Counted from the stretch's first letter, positions 1 to 7,577 are shown. The stretch: DNA of 37,664 bases from an uncultured Actinomycetes bacterium (GCA_903916385.1 CAIWWH010000046.1:1-37664); one strand, 5' to 3'. The notes: generated by a model not told the origin, from the letters alone. Program-made: numbers and translations.

Positions 1-1
1 A

Positions 2-82
2 CATGCCAGCGCGGTGAAGTTCTGGGCAACCAAGAATTTTGCAGCCTATGGGATGCGCGGGACCTGGAGTTCTACTCGGTAA
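2..82 (+). CDS. 3' end of an upstream reading frame (partial; possible whiB7 leader ORF)
   Basis: The frame beginning at base 2 is open from the window edge to a TAA at 80-82 and would encode 26 residues ending in GMRGTWSSTR. It stops 18 bases before a strong terminator hairpin, as expected for either the end of a real gene or an upstream ORF in a whiB7 leader. The latter is known to control whiB7/wblC by translation-linked attenuation. I do not recognise the peptide. An ATG at base 53 could start a 9-codon version, and an ATG at base 3 in another frame gives a 4-codon ORF. The assignment is tentative because the 5' part lies outside the window. Confidence 0.35.
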   Translation, partial: HASAVKFWATKNFAAYGMRGTWSSTR

Positions 83-100
83 ATCGAGAAGACCCACCAG

Positions 101-140
101 GGACCGCACATCCAATCGGATGAGCGGTCCTTTTTCTTTT
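101..140 (+). terminator. Intrinsic terminator, probable whiB7 attenuator
   Basis: GGACCGC (101-107) pairs with GCGGTCC (124-130), and ATCC (110-113) with GGAT (118-121) inside the stem. TTTTTCTTTT follows at 131-140, making a textbook Rho-independent terminator. It sits about 107 bases upstream of the preferred whiB7 start. CCTGG (63-67) can pair with CCAGG (97-101), which overlaps the first base of the terminator arm, so an alternative fold is possible but weak. whiB7 leaders in mycobacteria and streptomycetes carry such attenuators; a plain terminator of an upstream gene is the alternative. Confidence 0.75.
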
Positions 141-247
141 ACCCAACCAATGTATCCAAACAAAAAGTGGAAGCAAGAAAAGTTCGGAAGATAGATCGAG
201 AAACTAGATACGTAAAGCGAGATGAGAAAAGGAAAGAGGTGAGGGCA

Positions 248-613
248 GTGGCTGTTCTCTTTAGCGAACTATTGGTCCCTGGCTGGGCTGAGGGTGAGCG
301 GATCGGATTAGATGCGGTGACCGGTGAGATTGCTCTTCCCTGTCACAGCGCAGATCCAGAGCTCTTCTTCGATGAAGCTCCTGCGCGCGTAGCACTGGCG
401 AAGTCGCTCTGCGGCGGGTGTGCCATGCGCACCGCCTGTCTTGAGGGTGCGATCTCACGCGAAGAGCCTTGTGGCGTCTGGGGTGGAGAGTTATTTGTCG
501 AAGGGGAGATTGTCGCTGCAAAGCGCACGGTGGGTCGACCTCGACTCAACACCACGCCAGTGACCGAGTACGTGATCACCGTCGAGGAGAGCGATGCAGC
601 GCTCGCCAGTTAA
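248..613 (+). CDS. whiB7: WhiB7/WblC-like iron-sulfur transcription factor
   Basis: A WhiB-family [4Fe-4S] protein that, in its family, binds the primary sigma factor and activates antibiotic-resistance genes. From the GTG at 248 it has 121 residues. The four cluster cysteines are Cys32 (in LPCH), Cys55, Cys58 and Cys64, followed by the GVWGGE turn (76-81) and a GRPR AT-hook motif (96-99), the arrangement that marks WhiB7. An extra Cys75 sits in EPCGVWGG, where Mycobacterium WhiB7 has tryptophan. The start at 248 is chosen for the GGAAAGAGG ribosome site at 231-239; GTG 239 and GTG 167 are in-frame alternatives. The neighbours (ThiF-like, YgjP-like, DUF2342, UPF0182) match the mycobacterial whiB7 locus. 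It is convergent with the ThiF-like gene. Confidence 0.85.
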   Translation: MAVLFSELLVPGWAEGERIGLDAVTGEIALPCHSADPELFFDEAPARVALAKSLCGGCAMRTACLEGAISREEPCGVWGGELFVEGEIVAAKRTVGRPRLNTTPVTEYVITVEESDAALAS

Positions 614-669
614 AGAGGTGCGCTCAACGACACCCGCACTCAGGGTGGAAGTTCCAGTGACGCACCTCT
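614..669. repeat. Nested inverted repeat at the convergent whiB7/ThiF-like junction
   Basis: AGAGGTGCG (614-622) is complementary to CGCACCTCT (661-669). Inside the 38-base loop, CACCC (631-635) pairs with GGGTG (643-647). It spans the ends of two convergent genes and may help end transcription or protect the 3' ends, but neither side carries a T-run, so it is not a standard terminator. Confidence 0.4.
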
Positions 670-1661
670 GGCGGACGCAGAGGCTGAAGAAGGTCGTACC
701 AGTGCGAGCTGGCGAGCAACGGAGTTTTCTCGGTAGCGATGTATTCGCCGACAGCGAGCGCAAGCAAGCCGCTTAGAAAGGCTGCGGTCGCGCTCGAAAC
801 TTCAACTCGACCACTTGTGTAGTCTCCTCTGAGACCATTGACGCCATTATCGCGCTTGATGAGCGCCACGCAGCGCAGGCACGGAGATACCCCCGGCTTA
901 ACCAATGGACCTACTTCGATCTCGCGGCCGATTATTTGATTGACATGTAGGTGTACCGAACCCTCACTCATCCAGCGCTGTACGTAATCCCACTCGATCG
1001 GGGCGGTCGAGATAATCAGATCAGGGGAATTTTTAGGCGCGCTCTGCGCTCTCTCAATCTGAGAGTTACGCAGTAGCTCACTCATGAAATCCCTTCTTAA
1101 CTTTCCAATATCTCCGGTACGTGTGACTATCCCGCAGATATCAGCCCCACCGATGCGAGGCGAAAGGGTAGATCCACGCACCAGCCGCGTCATCGTAAAA
1201 CCAGAGGCTTGCAACGCTACAAGCAGGTGGCGACCCAATCGATTTTCGCCCGAGATCAAGATCGACACCTCTGCGCGCTTATTCAATTCGTCCCGACCCC
1301 CATCTGATACCTCTGCACGATGAGATAGCAAGGAGCTCTCGACATCGCGCCGCATCGCGATGATCTGCGAGCTCAAATCAGTGTGCGCGAGGTTGCGTGG
1401 CTCCTCTAGGAGTTCGAGGAGGTCTTCGTTCACTAACAAGCGTACGAAGTCTGCAACCTCTTCAACCGAGCAGTGCAGATAGCCGGCCAGTTCGCGCCCG
1501 CTGCGCGACCCATCAAAGTTGCTTGCGAGCAAGAGTGGTAACCCCGACTCCAGCAAGAGTCCATGCGTAGGGAGTCCCAGGAAATATCTATCGCTCAATC
1601 GAGTGAGGAGCACCCCACTCTTTAATCTGGGGAAGTAATCGCCTCTCGGTAGCGCCTGCAT
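624..1661 (-). CDS. ThiF/E1-like protein with C-terminal zinc motif
   Basis: About 345 residues resembling actinobacterial ThiF-family or 'TOMM leader-peptide-binding' proteins, which sit beside whiB7 in many genomes. The N-terminal part is a winged-helix-like peptide-recognition region. The middle has LISGENRLGRH (135-145), where an active E1 would have a glycine-rich GxGxxG loop. Cysteine pairs CLRC (261-264) and HPECGC (339-344) should bind zinc. No YcaO cyclodehydratase or precursor peptide is visible. The ATG at 1661 is preferred: a frame extending to 1757 would start inside the terminator of the preceding gene. The ribosome site is weak (AGAAGA). Function is unproven; a structural or regulatory role is more likely than adenylation. 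Confidence 0.65.
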   Translation of the reverse strand: MQALPRGDYFPRLKSGVLLTRLSDRYFLGLPTHGLLLESGLPLLLASNFDGSRSGRELAGYLHCSVEEVADFVRLLVNEDLLELLEEPRNLAHTDLSSQIIAMRRDVESSLLSHRAEVSDGGRDELNKRAEVSILISGENRLGRHLLVALQASGFTMTRLVRGSTLSPRIGGADICGIVTRTGDIGKLRRDFMSELLRNSQIERAQSAPKNSPDLIISTAPIEWDYVQRWMSEGSVHLHVNQIIGREIEVGPLVKPGVSPCLRCVALIKRDNGVNGLRGDYTSGRVEVSSATAAFLSGLLALAVGEYIATEKTPLLASSHWYDLLQPLRPPEVRHWNFHPECGCR

Positions 1662-1719
1662 CTGCGAAGGATGGTCTTCTTTTCTGCGGCCTGGGCGAGC
1701 GCTCCTGGTATCTGGGGAT

Positions 1720-1754
1720 AAAAAATCACCCCCACCGTATGGTGAAGGTGATTT
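1720..1754 (-). terminator. Intrinsic terminator of the DUF5679-like gene
   Basis: Read on the minus strand, AAATCACC (1754-1747) pairs with GGTGATTT (1730-1723) and CACC with GGTG inside it, around a four-base loop. Six T residues follow (1725-1720). It lies 35 bases past the stop of the small zinc-ribbon gene and also rules out the longest start of the ThiF-like gene. Confidence 0.8.
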
Positions 1755-1788
1755 CATCTCGTGCGAGTTTTATGCCTGCTTAATTCTG

Positions 1789-1947
1789 TTAAGCCTTGCC
1801 CAAGATGCGATTGACCTTGGTGCCACATACAGGGCAGATTCCTTGTGCCATCCGGCGACCAGACTCTGAAACCTTGACATGACCCTCGAAGGCACGCTTC
1901 TCTTTACACTTAACGCAGTAGGCCTCGCCTTTGTATTCCTCAGCCAT
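1789..1947 (-). CDS. Small zinc-ribbon protein (DUF5679-like), 52 aa
   Basis: Translates to 52 residues beginning MAEEYKGEAYCVKCKEK. It has two CxxC pairs (Cys11/Cys14 and Cys38/Cys41) in the layout of a zinc ribbon, and many basic residues. AGGAGGG stands 7 bases before the ATG, and a terminator follows the stop, so it can be transcribed alone. This is the small DUF5679-type protein commonly found between the ThiF-like and YgjP-like genes at actinobacterial whiB7 loci. Its function is unknown; the fold suggests nucleic-acid or protein binding. Confidence 0.85.
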   Translation of the reverse strand: MAEEYKGEAYCVKCKEKRAFEGHVKVSESGRRMAQGICPVCGTKVNRILGKA

Positions 1948-2122
1948 GATGACCCTCCTATCGCCACACGCTCAAAGCTTCGGGAGCCTCCCGGGAGCGA
2001 GCGTGCGTACGAGAACACGATACCCGCGTGCAGCGCCGCGTGGGCGATTTGACGCTCGCTTATGCCAAGAGATCGCATAAAGCGGAGCGAGATGGGCGAA
2101 ATGTCCGAATTTCGCGCTCGCC

Positions 2123-2773
2123 TTACGGAGTAGGCAGTAGTTCAGGGGCAGCCGAGAGCCCAGCCTCAAAACCCTCAAGGAAGGACTCGGCGCGCTCCTT
2201 GTCGGGGTAGCGGTCGAGATACTCCTGGAAATCACGCCCGTGACCGGGTACCCGCAGATGGATCAGCTCGTGAAAGAGCACGCAGCCGACGACATAGTAG
2301 GGGGCGCCATTGAGGCGAAGAGAGATCCGGATCGTGCGATCGCTCGTGGTGCAAGAGCCCCAGCGCTCGCGCATGTTACGCCAGCCGATGGAACTGGGCC
2401 TCTCGTGGAAATCGGGGAGGTAGAGCGCAAGGAGCTCACTCGCCATGAGAGCCAAGACCTCATCACTTGAGCGGCTCTTGGCCTCGCGACGTAGCACGAT
2501 CTCGATCATCTCGGGGATGACTGCTAACTCATCCTTTCGACTCATGCGATCGGGAATGTGAATCTCGATGACGCCATTTTGGCGGAGCGCGCTGATACTC
2601 CGCTTGCGCCTTGCGCTGCGGATAACGCGAAACTCGGGCAGATTATCGGGGAGAGTTTTACTGCGGAGAAATTTCTGACTCTTCTTGCCATCGTTGGTGC
2701 TTGCTGCATTACTCACAGCGGGGAGGCTATCTTCGAAGAGCGATATTTGAAAAAAGTTTTCCACCGCTTCCAA
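2123..2773 (-). CDS. YgjP-like (DUF45/M48-related) metallopeptidase
   Basis: A 216-residue protein with the SprT/YgjP-like zincin signature. WRNMRERWGSCT (131-142) is the family's conserved strand, HELIH (168-172) holds two zinc histidines and the catalytic glutamate, and His178 in GHGRDF is the likely third ligand. The first 50 residues are low-complexity and polar. The start is a TTG at 2773; GTG at residue 4 is an alternative. No substrate is known for the family. It is probably cytoplasmic, as no signal peptide or membrane segment is seen. Gene order matches other actinobacterial whiB7 regions. Confidence 0.8.
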   Translation of the reverse strand: MEAVENFFQISLFEDSLPAVSNAASTNDGKKSQKFLRSKTLPDNLPEFRVIRSARRKRSISALRQNGVIEIHIPDRMSRKDELAVIPEMIEIVLRREAKSRSSDEVLALMASELLALYLPDFHERPSSIGWRNMRERWGSCTTSDRTIRISLRLNGAPYYVVGCVLFHELIHLRVPGHGRDFQEYLDRYPDKERAESFLEGFEAGLSAAPELLPTP

Positions 2774-2839
2774 GAGTTATCCCCCGCTTCTCCACAGATT
2801 TATCAACAAAAACTTACGGCAATTATGGCGCTTCTTTTT

Positions 2840-2866
2840 GGAATTAGTGGCAAGTTGGCATAGGTT
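2840..2866 (+). promoter_or_regulatory. Candidate SigR-type promoter (GGAAT-N19-GTT)
   Basis: GGAAT at 2840-2844 and GTT at 2864-2866 are separated by 19 bases, one longer than the sigR promoter found in this window at 15117. It points into a region with no plus-strand gene and would start RNA around 2872, just before a long hairpin. About two matches with an 18-19 base spacer are expected by chance in a window this size, so position is the main support. Confidence 0.35.
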
Positions 2867-2871
2867 TCACC

Positions 2872-2955
2872 CAACCAAGTCCTCGGATAACCGTTTGATG
2901 TATGCAAGGGGAAGGCAGACATCAAATCGTGCGGCCGAGGATTTGGCTTTTTTTA
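2872..2955 (+). ncRNA. Candidate small RNA made of one long terminator hairpin
   Basis: CCAAGTCCTCGG (2875-2886) pairs with CCGAGGATTTGG (2935-2946) with one G-T wobble. Inside, TTTGATGT (2894-2901) pairs with ACATCAAA (2919-2926). Seven T residues follow at 2948-2954. The T-run is on the plus strand only, yet both flanking genes are on the minus strand, so it does not terminate either. A plus-strand promoter candidate ends 6 bases before the predicted 5' end. I do not recognise an RNA family. Confidence 0.4.
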
Positions 2956-2983
2956 TCTCCTTTAAAAGTTACTTAGGTAAGAG

Positions 2984-4174
2984 TTATATCAACCCGGAGA
3001 GATCATCTGGAACGGTTGTACTTGCCAAGAATGCAGCGGGGTCACCGATATCAGCGGCTGTCGGCAAGAGTGCCGAATCCTCCCAGCGATGATCACGGAT
3101 CGCGACGCCACCATTTTCAGCGCCACTGATTGCGTAAATCTCACTCCAGAAATGTGAACACTCGCGTGCAAGCCGCGGTGAGATTTGTAGGCCGAGCAAC
3201 ATCGCAAAGAGCTGTTGTGTTGGTGCGCTCTCGATACGCGAGCGACGATAACTCTCTTGCAGCGCAGCGAGTGACGGCAGACGATCTGCAGCTGCAAGGT
3301 ATGCGACGTGATCGATCCATCCTTCGATGAGCGCAAAGATCATTTCAAGTTTCGCTAAGGCAGCGCTTTGTGCAGCGCTCTGTTCAGGCTGGAACATCCC
3401 TTGGTTGATGGCCATCGTGATTGATTCGGGGTTATTAATATCGAGCTCGCCAGAGTTCATTGCACTCTCGGCTTGGCTCTGAATCGCATCGATATCAACT
3501 GTGATTCCTTTGCCGTACCCTTGCACCAATTCACGAATATGCGAAGTGAGCCACGGAGTATGTGCAAAGAGGCGCTGCGCAGCTACTTCACGCAGTGCGA
3601 TGTAGATAGCAATCTCTTGCTCAGGAATTTCTAACCCTTCGCCCCAGAGTGCGATGTTCTGTGGAATTAAGTGGGCTCCAGATTTTTCAAAGAGTGGAAT
3701 GGCTGCATCTTGTGAGCCGGTCAACGAGATTGCCAGAGTGCCAATCGATTGGCCGAGTTGAGTCGCGATCAACTGCCCCATAAAGCCACGCATGATCGGT
3801 AGGAAGTTTGCCTCGGGGCCCATCTCTTGCAGGACCTTGCCCAGCGCTTCGACCATCCCTTCGGCGAGTGGCTCAACGAGCTTCTGCCAGCCATTTACAG
3901 ATTGGTCGATCCACTCCTTACGAGTCCAGGCCACATCGGCATTGGTGACCGTTGCAGGGAATTGGGTCCGCTCTTCAATCCAGGTATTGGCAATGTCGAT
4001 TGCTTCCTGTGCCTTGCGTTGATCCTCGCGACCAACGGGGAGGTCGTTGTGAGTTGCTAGAAATTTGCGGGCGGCATCGCGCATCACCGCGGGTTGGAGC
4101 ATGGGAGCATCGGCCCCGCCAGTGGTTCCAGCGTTAAAGAAACCATCGTTCGGAAAGAATCCAAAACCGCTCAT
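2984..4174 (-). CDS. DUF2342 zincin-like protein
   Basis: A 396-residue protein of the DUF2342 family, often labelled zinc-dependent metalloprotease or F420-biosynthesis-associated. The conserved block is LREVAAQRLFAHTPWL (194-209); no HExxH motif is visible, and the positions that could hold it read REVAAQ. The N-terminus is Gly/Phe-rich (MSGFGFFPNDG). The start at 4174 has AGAAGG about 10 bases upstream. It is divergent from the small membrane protein/UPF0182 pair. In Mycobacterium the equivalent gene lies between a PDZ protease gene and whiB7; that PDZ gene is absent here. Its function is unknown and the metalloprotease label is doubtful. Confidence 0.75.
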   Translation of the reverse strand: MSGFGFFPNDGFFNAGTTGGADAPMLQPAVMRDAARKFLATHNDLPVGREDQRKAQEAIDIANTWIEERTQFPATVTNADVAWTRKEWIDQSVNGWQKLVEPLAEGMVEALGKVLQEMGPEANFLPIMRGFMGQLIATQLGQSIGTLAISLTGSQDAAIPLFEKSGAHLIPQNIALWGEGLEIPEQEIAIYIALREVAAQRLFAHTPWLTSHIRELVQGYGKGITVDIDAIQSQAESAMNSGELDINNPESITMAINQGMFQPEQSAAQSAALAKLEMIFALIEGWIDHVAYLAAADRLPSLAALQESYRRSRIESAPTQQLFAMLLGLQISPRLARECSHFWSEIYAISGAENGGVAIRDHRWEDSALLPTAADIGDPAAFLASTTVPDDLSGLI

Positions 4175-4225
4175 CTGATGCCCGCCTTCTGACCTGAGGT
4201 CCGTCTACTTCAAATCCCCCTAGGA

Positions 4226-4248
4226 GGATCTTTAACGAGGATCCTCAA
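4226..4248. repeat. Inverted repeat in divergent promoter region
   Basis: GAGGATC (4226-4232) is complementary to GATCCTC (4242-4248) across a 9-base gap, between the divergent DUF2342 and small membrane protein genes. It could be an operator. There is no T-run, so a terminator is unlikely. Confidence 0.35.
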
Positions 4249-4325
4249 AAGGAGTATGGAAGGAGAACAACCCCGCGTGCGACTATCTTCCCGCCTTTGG
4301 GGCAGAAATTCTCAACCTGAGCAGT

Positions 4326-4331
4326 TAAAGT
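4326..4331 (+). promoter_or_regulatory. -10 box of a leaderless promoter (TAAAGT-N6-ATG)
   Basis: TAAAGT ends six bases before the ATG at 4338, so the transcript would begin at or within a base of the start codon. There is no ribosome-binding site. No convincing -35 is seen. Confidence 0.5.
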
Positions 4332-4337
4332 GCTCGC

Positions 4338-4580
4338 ATGAACCGGTTGATGGCCCACTTCGCAGCCGCCGCGACCCCGCAACCGACTACGCACGCCGCC
4401 TCAACCGCTTTTGCTGCGCTTATCTGGTGGGCTGTTCCCGTTGTCTTGGTCTCTGGAGCTATTGGATATGTACTTTGGACCTCGAAATTTAAGGATAAGT
4501 TCAATAATGAGACTAATCGCTCCGTTGAGAAGTTCAACCTCTTCCAACAGACACTACGGGAGCCTAATTCCGAGCACTAG
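4338..4580 (+). CDS. Small single-pass membrane protein, 80 aa
   Basis: Unrecognised. It has a 25-residue Ala/Thr-rich N-terminus, one hydrophobic segment at about 27-47 (FAALIWWAVPVVLVSGAIGY) and a charged C-terminal tail (about 49-80) rich in Lys, Asn and Glu. It probably sits in the cytoplasmic membrane with the basic tail inside. It ends 9 bases before the UPF0182 start, so the two are almost surely co-transcribed and may act together. A TAAAGT -10 box six bases upstream suggests leaderless translation. Confidence 0.7.
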   Translation: MNRLMAHFAAAATPQPTTHAASTAFAALIWWAVPVVLVSGAIGYVLWTSKFKDKFNNETNRSVEKFNLFQQTLREPNSEH

Positions 4581-4589
4581 AGTATTTCC

Positions 4590-7487
4590 ATGAGTTCTTT
4601 TCAATTCCCCAATAATCCCTTCGGCAACGGCGCACCTCGCCCACCACGTACCCCAGGAACGCGTCGGGGGATAGGACCTTTCGGGCTAGTCATCATCGCC
4701 CTCGTCGTCATCATCGGAATCTTGGTCTCGCTCACCGGCTTTTATACAGATCTCCTCTGGTTCCGCTCAGTGAACTTCACGAGCGTCTGGAGAACGACCC
4801 TCTTTACGAAGATAGAACTCTTCATCGCCTTTGGTTTAGTCACTTCGCTGATCATCACCTCCAATATCTTCATCGCATATCGCCGTCGCCCGATTTATGT
4901 TCCCGTCAGCGTTGAGGCCGATAACCTCGAGCGCTATCGCGGACAGATTGAACCGCTCAAGCGCTACATCGTCGCCGCTATTGCAGTAATTATTTTCTGG
5001 TATGCCGGAGTATCGGGTTCAAAGCAGTGGGAGACCTGGCTGCAATTTAAGAACTCGACCCCTTTTGGCACTAAAGATCCACAGTTCCATCTCGATATCT
5101 CTTTCTTCGCCTTCAAGCTTCCGATGTATGAGTCGCTCATCAGTTGGGGCATCTCAACAATTCTGATCACCTTGATTGCAACAGTAGGTATCCACTACGT
5201 CTACGGCGGAATTCGCCCACAAGTAAGTCAGGATCGGACCACCGTTGCAGCTCGTGTGCAGCTCTCGGTGTTGCTTGGTGTCTTGGTTCTGATCAAGGCA
5301 GTTGCCTACTGGTTTGATCGCTATGACTTAGCGCTCCACCAAGGCAGCCTCTTTACGGGCCTGGGCTACACCGATGTCAATGCTCTCTTGCCTGCCAAGG
5401 CGATCCTCGCTGGAATCGCGATCATCTGTGCACTGCTCTTCTTCGCAAATATTGTGCGTCGCTCGTGGGTCTTGCCTGCTGCCGGTGTCGTGCTGATGGT
5501 TGTCTCATCGCTCTTGATCGCCGGTATCTATCCAGCCTTCATTCAACAGTTCACGGTCAAGCCCAGTGAATCCAATAAGGAAGCGCCCTATATTCAGCGC
5601 AATATCAACGCTACCCGCGCCGCTTACGGACTTTCTAATATCACCGTGAAGGATTATCCGGCGGTAATTTCAACCCAGCCAGGCCAGCTTGCTAAAGACA
5701 CGTCTAACATCTCCAATGCGCGGCTCTTGGATCCAGATGTCCTCTCGGCAACCTTCCGCCAGTTGCAACAGATCAAGCCGTACTACACCTTCCCAGATGC
5801 GCTCGATGTGGATCGTTACACCATCAAAGGTAAGAAGCAGGATGTCGTTGTTGCGGTACGTGAATTGAATATCGCTGGCTCACCTGCACAGAACTGGATT
5901 AATGATCACCTGGTTTATACCCACGGCTTTGGTTTCGTTGCAGCGCCTACAAATGTGGTCGATGCTGACGGAAAGCCCAGCTTCACAGTAGGCAACATCC
6001 CACCATCAAATGGCTTAGGTGTCTTCCAACCTCGTATCTACTTTGGTGAGAACGTTCCGGGATACTCCATCGTGGGTGGCTCTGCCAAGAGCACGCCAAA
6101 CGAGTTGGATTATCCAGATGATTCGCAGGCTAATGGCCAGCAGAACTACACCTATGCAGGTAAGGGCGGCGTCCCAATGGGGAGCATGCTCACCAGACTT
6201 CTCTTCGCCATCAAGTACAAAGATCAGCAGATCTTGTTGTCCAACTTGATCAACAAAGATTCCAAGATCCTCTACAACCGCTCACCAGTCGATCGCGTGC
6301 AGAAGGTTGCACCTTGGCTGACCTTGGATGGAAATATCTATCCCGCTGTGGTTAATGGAAAAGTTGTTTGGATCGTCGATGGCTACACCACTTCATCGGG
6401 CTATCCATATTCCGCTGTTGAGAATTTGGCCACGGCAACAACAAACTCGGTAACTGCTAACTCTTCAACAGTGACAGCCCTACCGAATACAAATGTGAAT
6501 TACATCCGCAACTCTGTGAAGGCAACTGTCGACGCTTATGATGGAACAGTCACGCTCTATCAATGGGATACCACAGATCCCGTCTTGAAGACATGGAGCA
6601 AGGCATACCCTGGCACCGTTCTTCCTAAGAGCGCCATCAGCCCAGCGTTGCTGCAGCACATTCGCTACCCAGAAGGAATCTTCCAGGTACAACGCGATGT
6701 TTTGACGACTTATCACGTTGATTCTGCGGCCGCATATTACGGCGGTCAAGATTTCTGGAAGGTTCCATCCGATCCTTCATCACTTGGCGCTAACGCTGAG
6801 AATCAACCTCCTACATACCAGACCTTGCAACTGCCAGGTTCTGCTACCTCTTCATTCTCGCTATCAACATCCTTCGTTCCTCGCGGATCGCGTCAGAATC
6901 TCACCGCATTCGCTGCGGTGAACTCTGATGCTGGGCCAAACTACGGCAAGATCACGATCTTACAGTTGCCGCGCTCCACAAATATTTCGGGGCCTTCGCA
7001 GGTGGCGTCGAACTTTGAGGCTAAGCCAGATGTTGCACAGACGCTCTCGTTGCTGCGTCAAGGCGGATCTGATGTAGTGCTGGGAAATATGTTGACGCTG
7101 CCAGTTGGAAGTGGACTTCTCTACGTTCAACCGGTTTATGTAAAAGCAACAGCAAATGCATCAGCATTTCCACTGCTGCAAAAAGTCTTGGTCTCCTTTG
7201 GCGATCAGATTGGATTTGGAAATACTCTGCAAGATGCACTCAACCAAGTATTTGGTGGAAGCTCTGGTGTGAGTATCTCTCCAACAACTGGCACGGGAAG
7301 TACTGGTACAACGGGAAGCACTACAACTGTTGGGACGTCGACGCTGAAACAGGCTCTTGCAGCAGCTCAGGCAGCGATAACTGCTTCTAACCAAGCGCTT
7401 AAGAATGGCGACTTTGCCGCCTACGGTGTCGCACAGAATCAACTGAAGGCGGCGATTGCAGCGGCGATTGCAGCGCAGGGCAAGTAG
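4590..7487 (+). CDS. UPF0182 family large membrane protein
   Basis: A 965-residue member of UPF0182 (COG1615), of unknown function and present in most actinobacteria. A Pro/Gly-rich N-terminus is followed by about seven hydrophobic segments within the first 330 residues, starting with a helix at about 28-50 (FGLVIIALVVIIGILVSL). The rest is a large domain, probably extracytoplasmic. The end is a Gly/Ser/Thr linker (about 890-915) and an Ala/Gln-rich amphipathic stretch that may form a coiled coil. It follows the small membrane protein by 9 bases and is closed by a terminator at 7518-7567. In Mycobacterium it also lies at the whiB7 locus. Confidence 0.9.
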   Translation: MSSFQFPNNPFGNGAPRPPRTPGTRRGIGPFGLVIIALVVIIGILVSLTGFYTDLLWFRSVNFTSVWRTTLFTKIELFIAFGLVTSLIITSNIFIAYRRRPIYVPVSVEADNLERYRGQIEPLKRYIVAAIAVIIFWYAGVSGSKQWETWLQFKNSTPFGTKDPQFHLDISFFAFKLPMYESLISWGISTILITLIATVGIHYVYGGIRPQVSQDRTTVAARVQLSVLLGVLVLIKAVAYWFDRYDLALHQGSLFTGLGYTDVNALLPAKAILAGIAIICALLFFANIVRRSWVLPAAGVVLMVVSSLLIAGIYPAFIQQFTVKPSESNKEAPYIQRNINATRAAYGLSNITVKDYPAVISTQPGQLAKDTSNISNARLLDPDVLSATFRQLQQIKPYYTFPDALDVDRYTIKGKKQDVVVAVRELNIAGSPAQNWINDHLVYTHGFGFVAAPTNVVDADGKPSFTVGNIPPSNGLGVFQPRIYFGENVPGYSIVGGSAKSTPNELDYPDDSQANGQQNYTYAGKGGVPMGSMLTRLLFAIKYKDQQILLSNLINKDSKILYNRSPVDRVQKVAPWLTLDGNIYPAVVNGKVVWIVDGYTTSSGYPYSAVENLATATTNSVTANSSTVTALPNTNVNYIRNSVKATVDAYDGTVTLYQWDTTDPVLKTWSKAYPGTVLPKSAISPALLQHIRYPEGIFQVQRDVLTTYHVDSAAAYYGGQDFWKVPSDPSSLGANAENQPPTYQTLQLPGSATSSFSLSTSFVPRGSRQNLTAFAAVNSDAGPNYGKITILQLPRSTNISGPSQVASNFEAKPDVAQTLSLLRQGGSDVVLGNMLTLPVGSGLLYVQPVYVKATANASAFPLLQKVLVSFGDQIGFGNTLQDALNQVFGGSSGVSISPTTGTGSTGTTGSTTTVGTSTLKQALAAAQAAITASNQALKNGDFAAYGVAQNQLKAAIAAAIAAQGK

Positions 7488-7517
7488 GTACGACAAGCAA
7501 TTAAAAGCACGAAGAAG

Positions 7518-7567
7518 AGCGCCACAACTCTTGATTCAATACCCCGTTTTGGGTTATTGGCGCTTTT
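7518..7567 (+). terminator. Intrinsic terminator after UPF0182
   Basis: AGCGCC (7518-7523) pairs with GGCGCT (7559-7564); an inner stem forms between AATACCC and GGGTTATT. TTTT at 7564-7567 follows. It lies 21 bases before the tRNA gene, so its 3' half must overlap the tRNA promoter. Confidence 0.65.
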
Positions 7568-7577
7568 CTCGTAAGAT
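7549..7577 (+). promoter_or_regulatory. Possible tRNA-fMet promoter overlapping the terminator
   Basis: TTGGGT (7549-7554), 17 bases, then TAAGAT (7572-7577), 11 bases before the tRNA. The -35 matches only three of six consensus positions. It would lie inside the terminator stem of the upstream gene. Confidence 0.35.

Noticed and set aside
1770-2235. Minus-strand frames at 1770-2078 and 1972-2235
   Set aside because: They overlap the well-supported zinc-ribbon gene (with ribosome site and terminator) and the YgjP gene in other frames, and their translations look random.
2776-2814. DnaA-box-like TTATCAACA and TTATCCCC sequences, hinting at a replication origin
   Set aside because: Only one near-match to TTATCCACA, no box cluster, and no dnaA, dnaN, parA/B or rpmH nearby.
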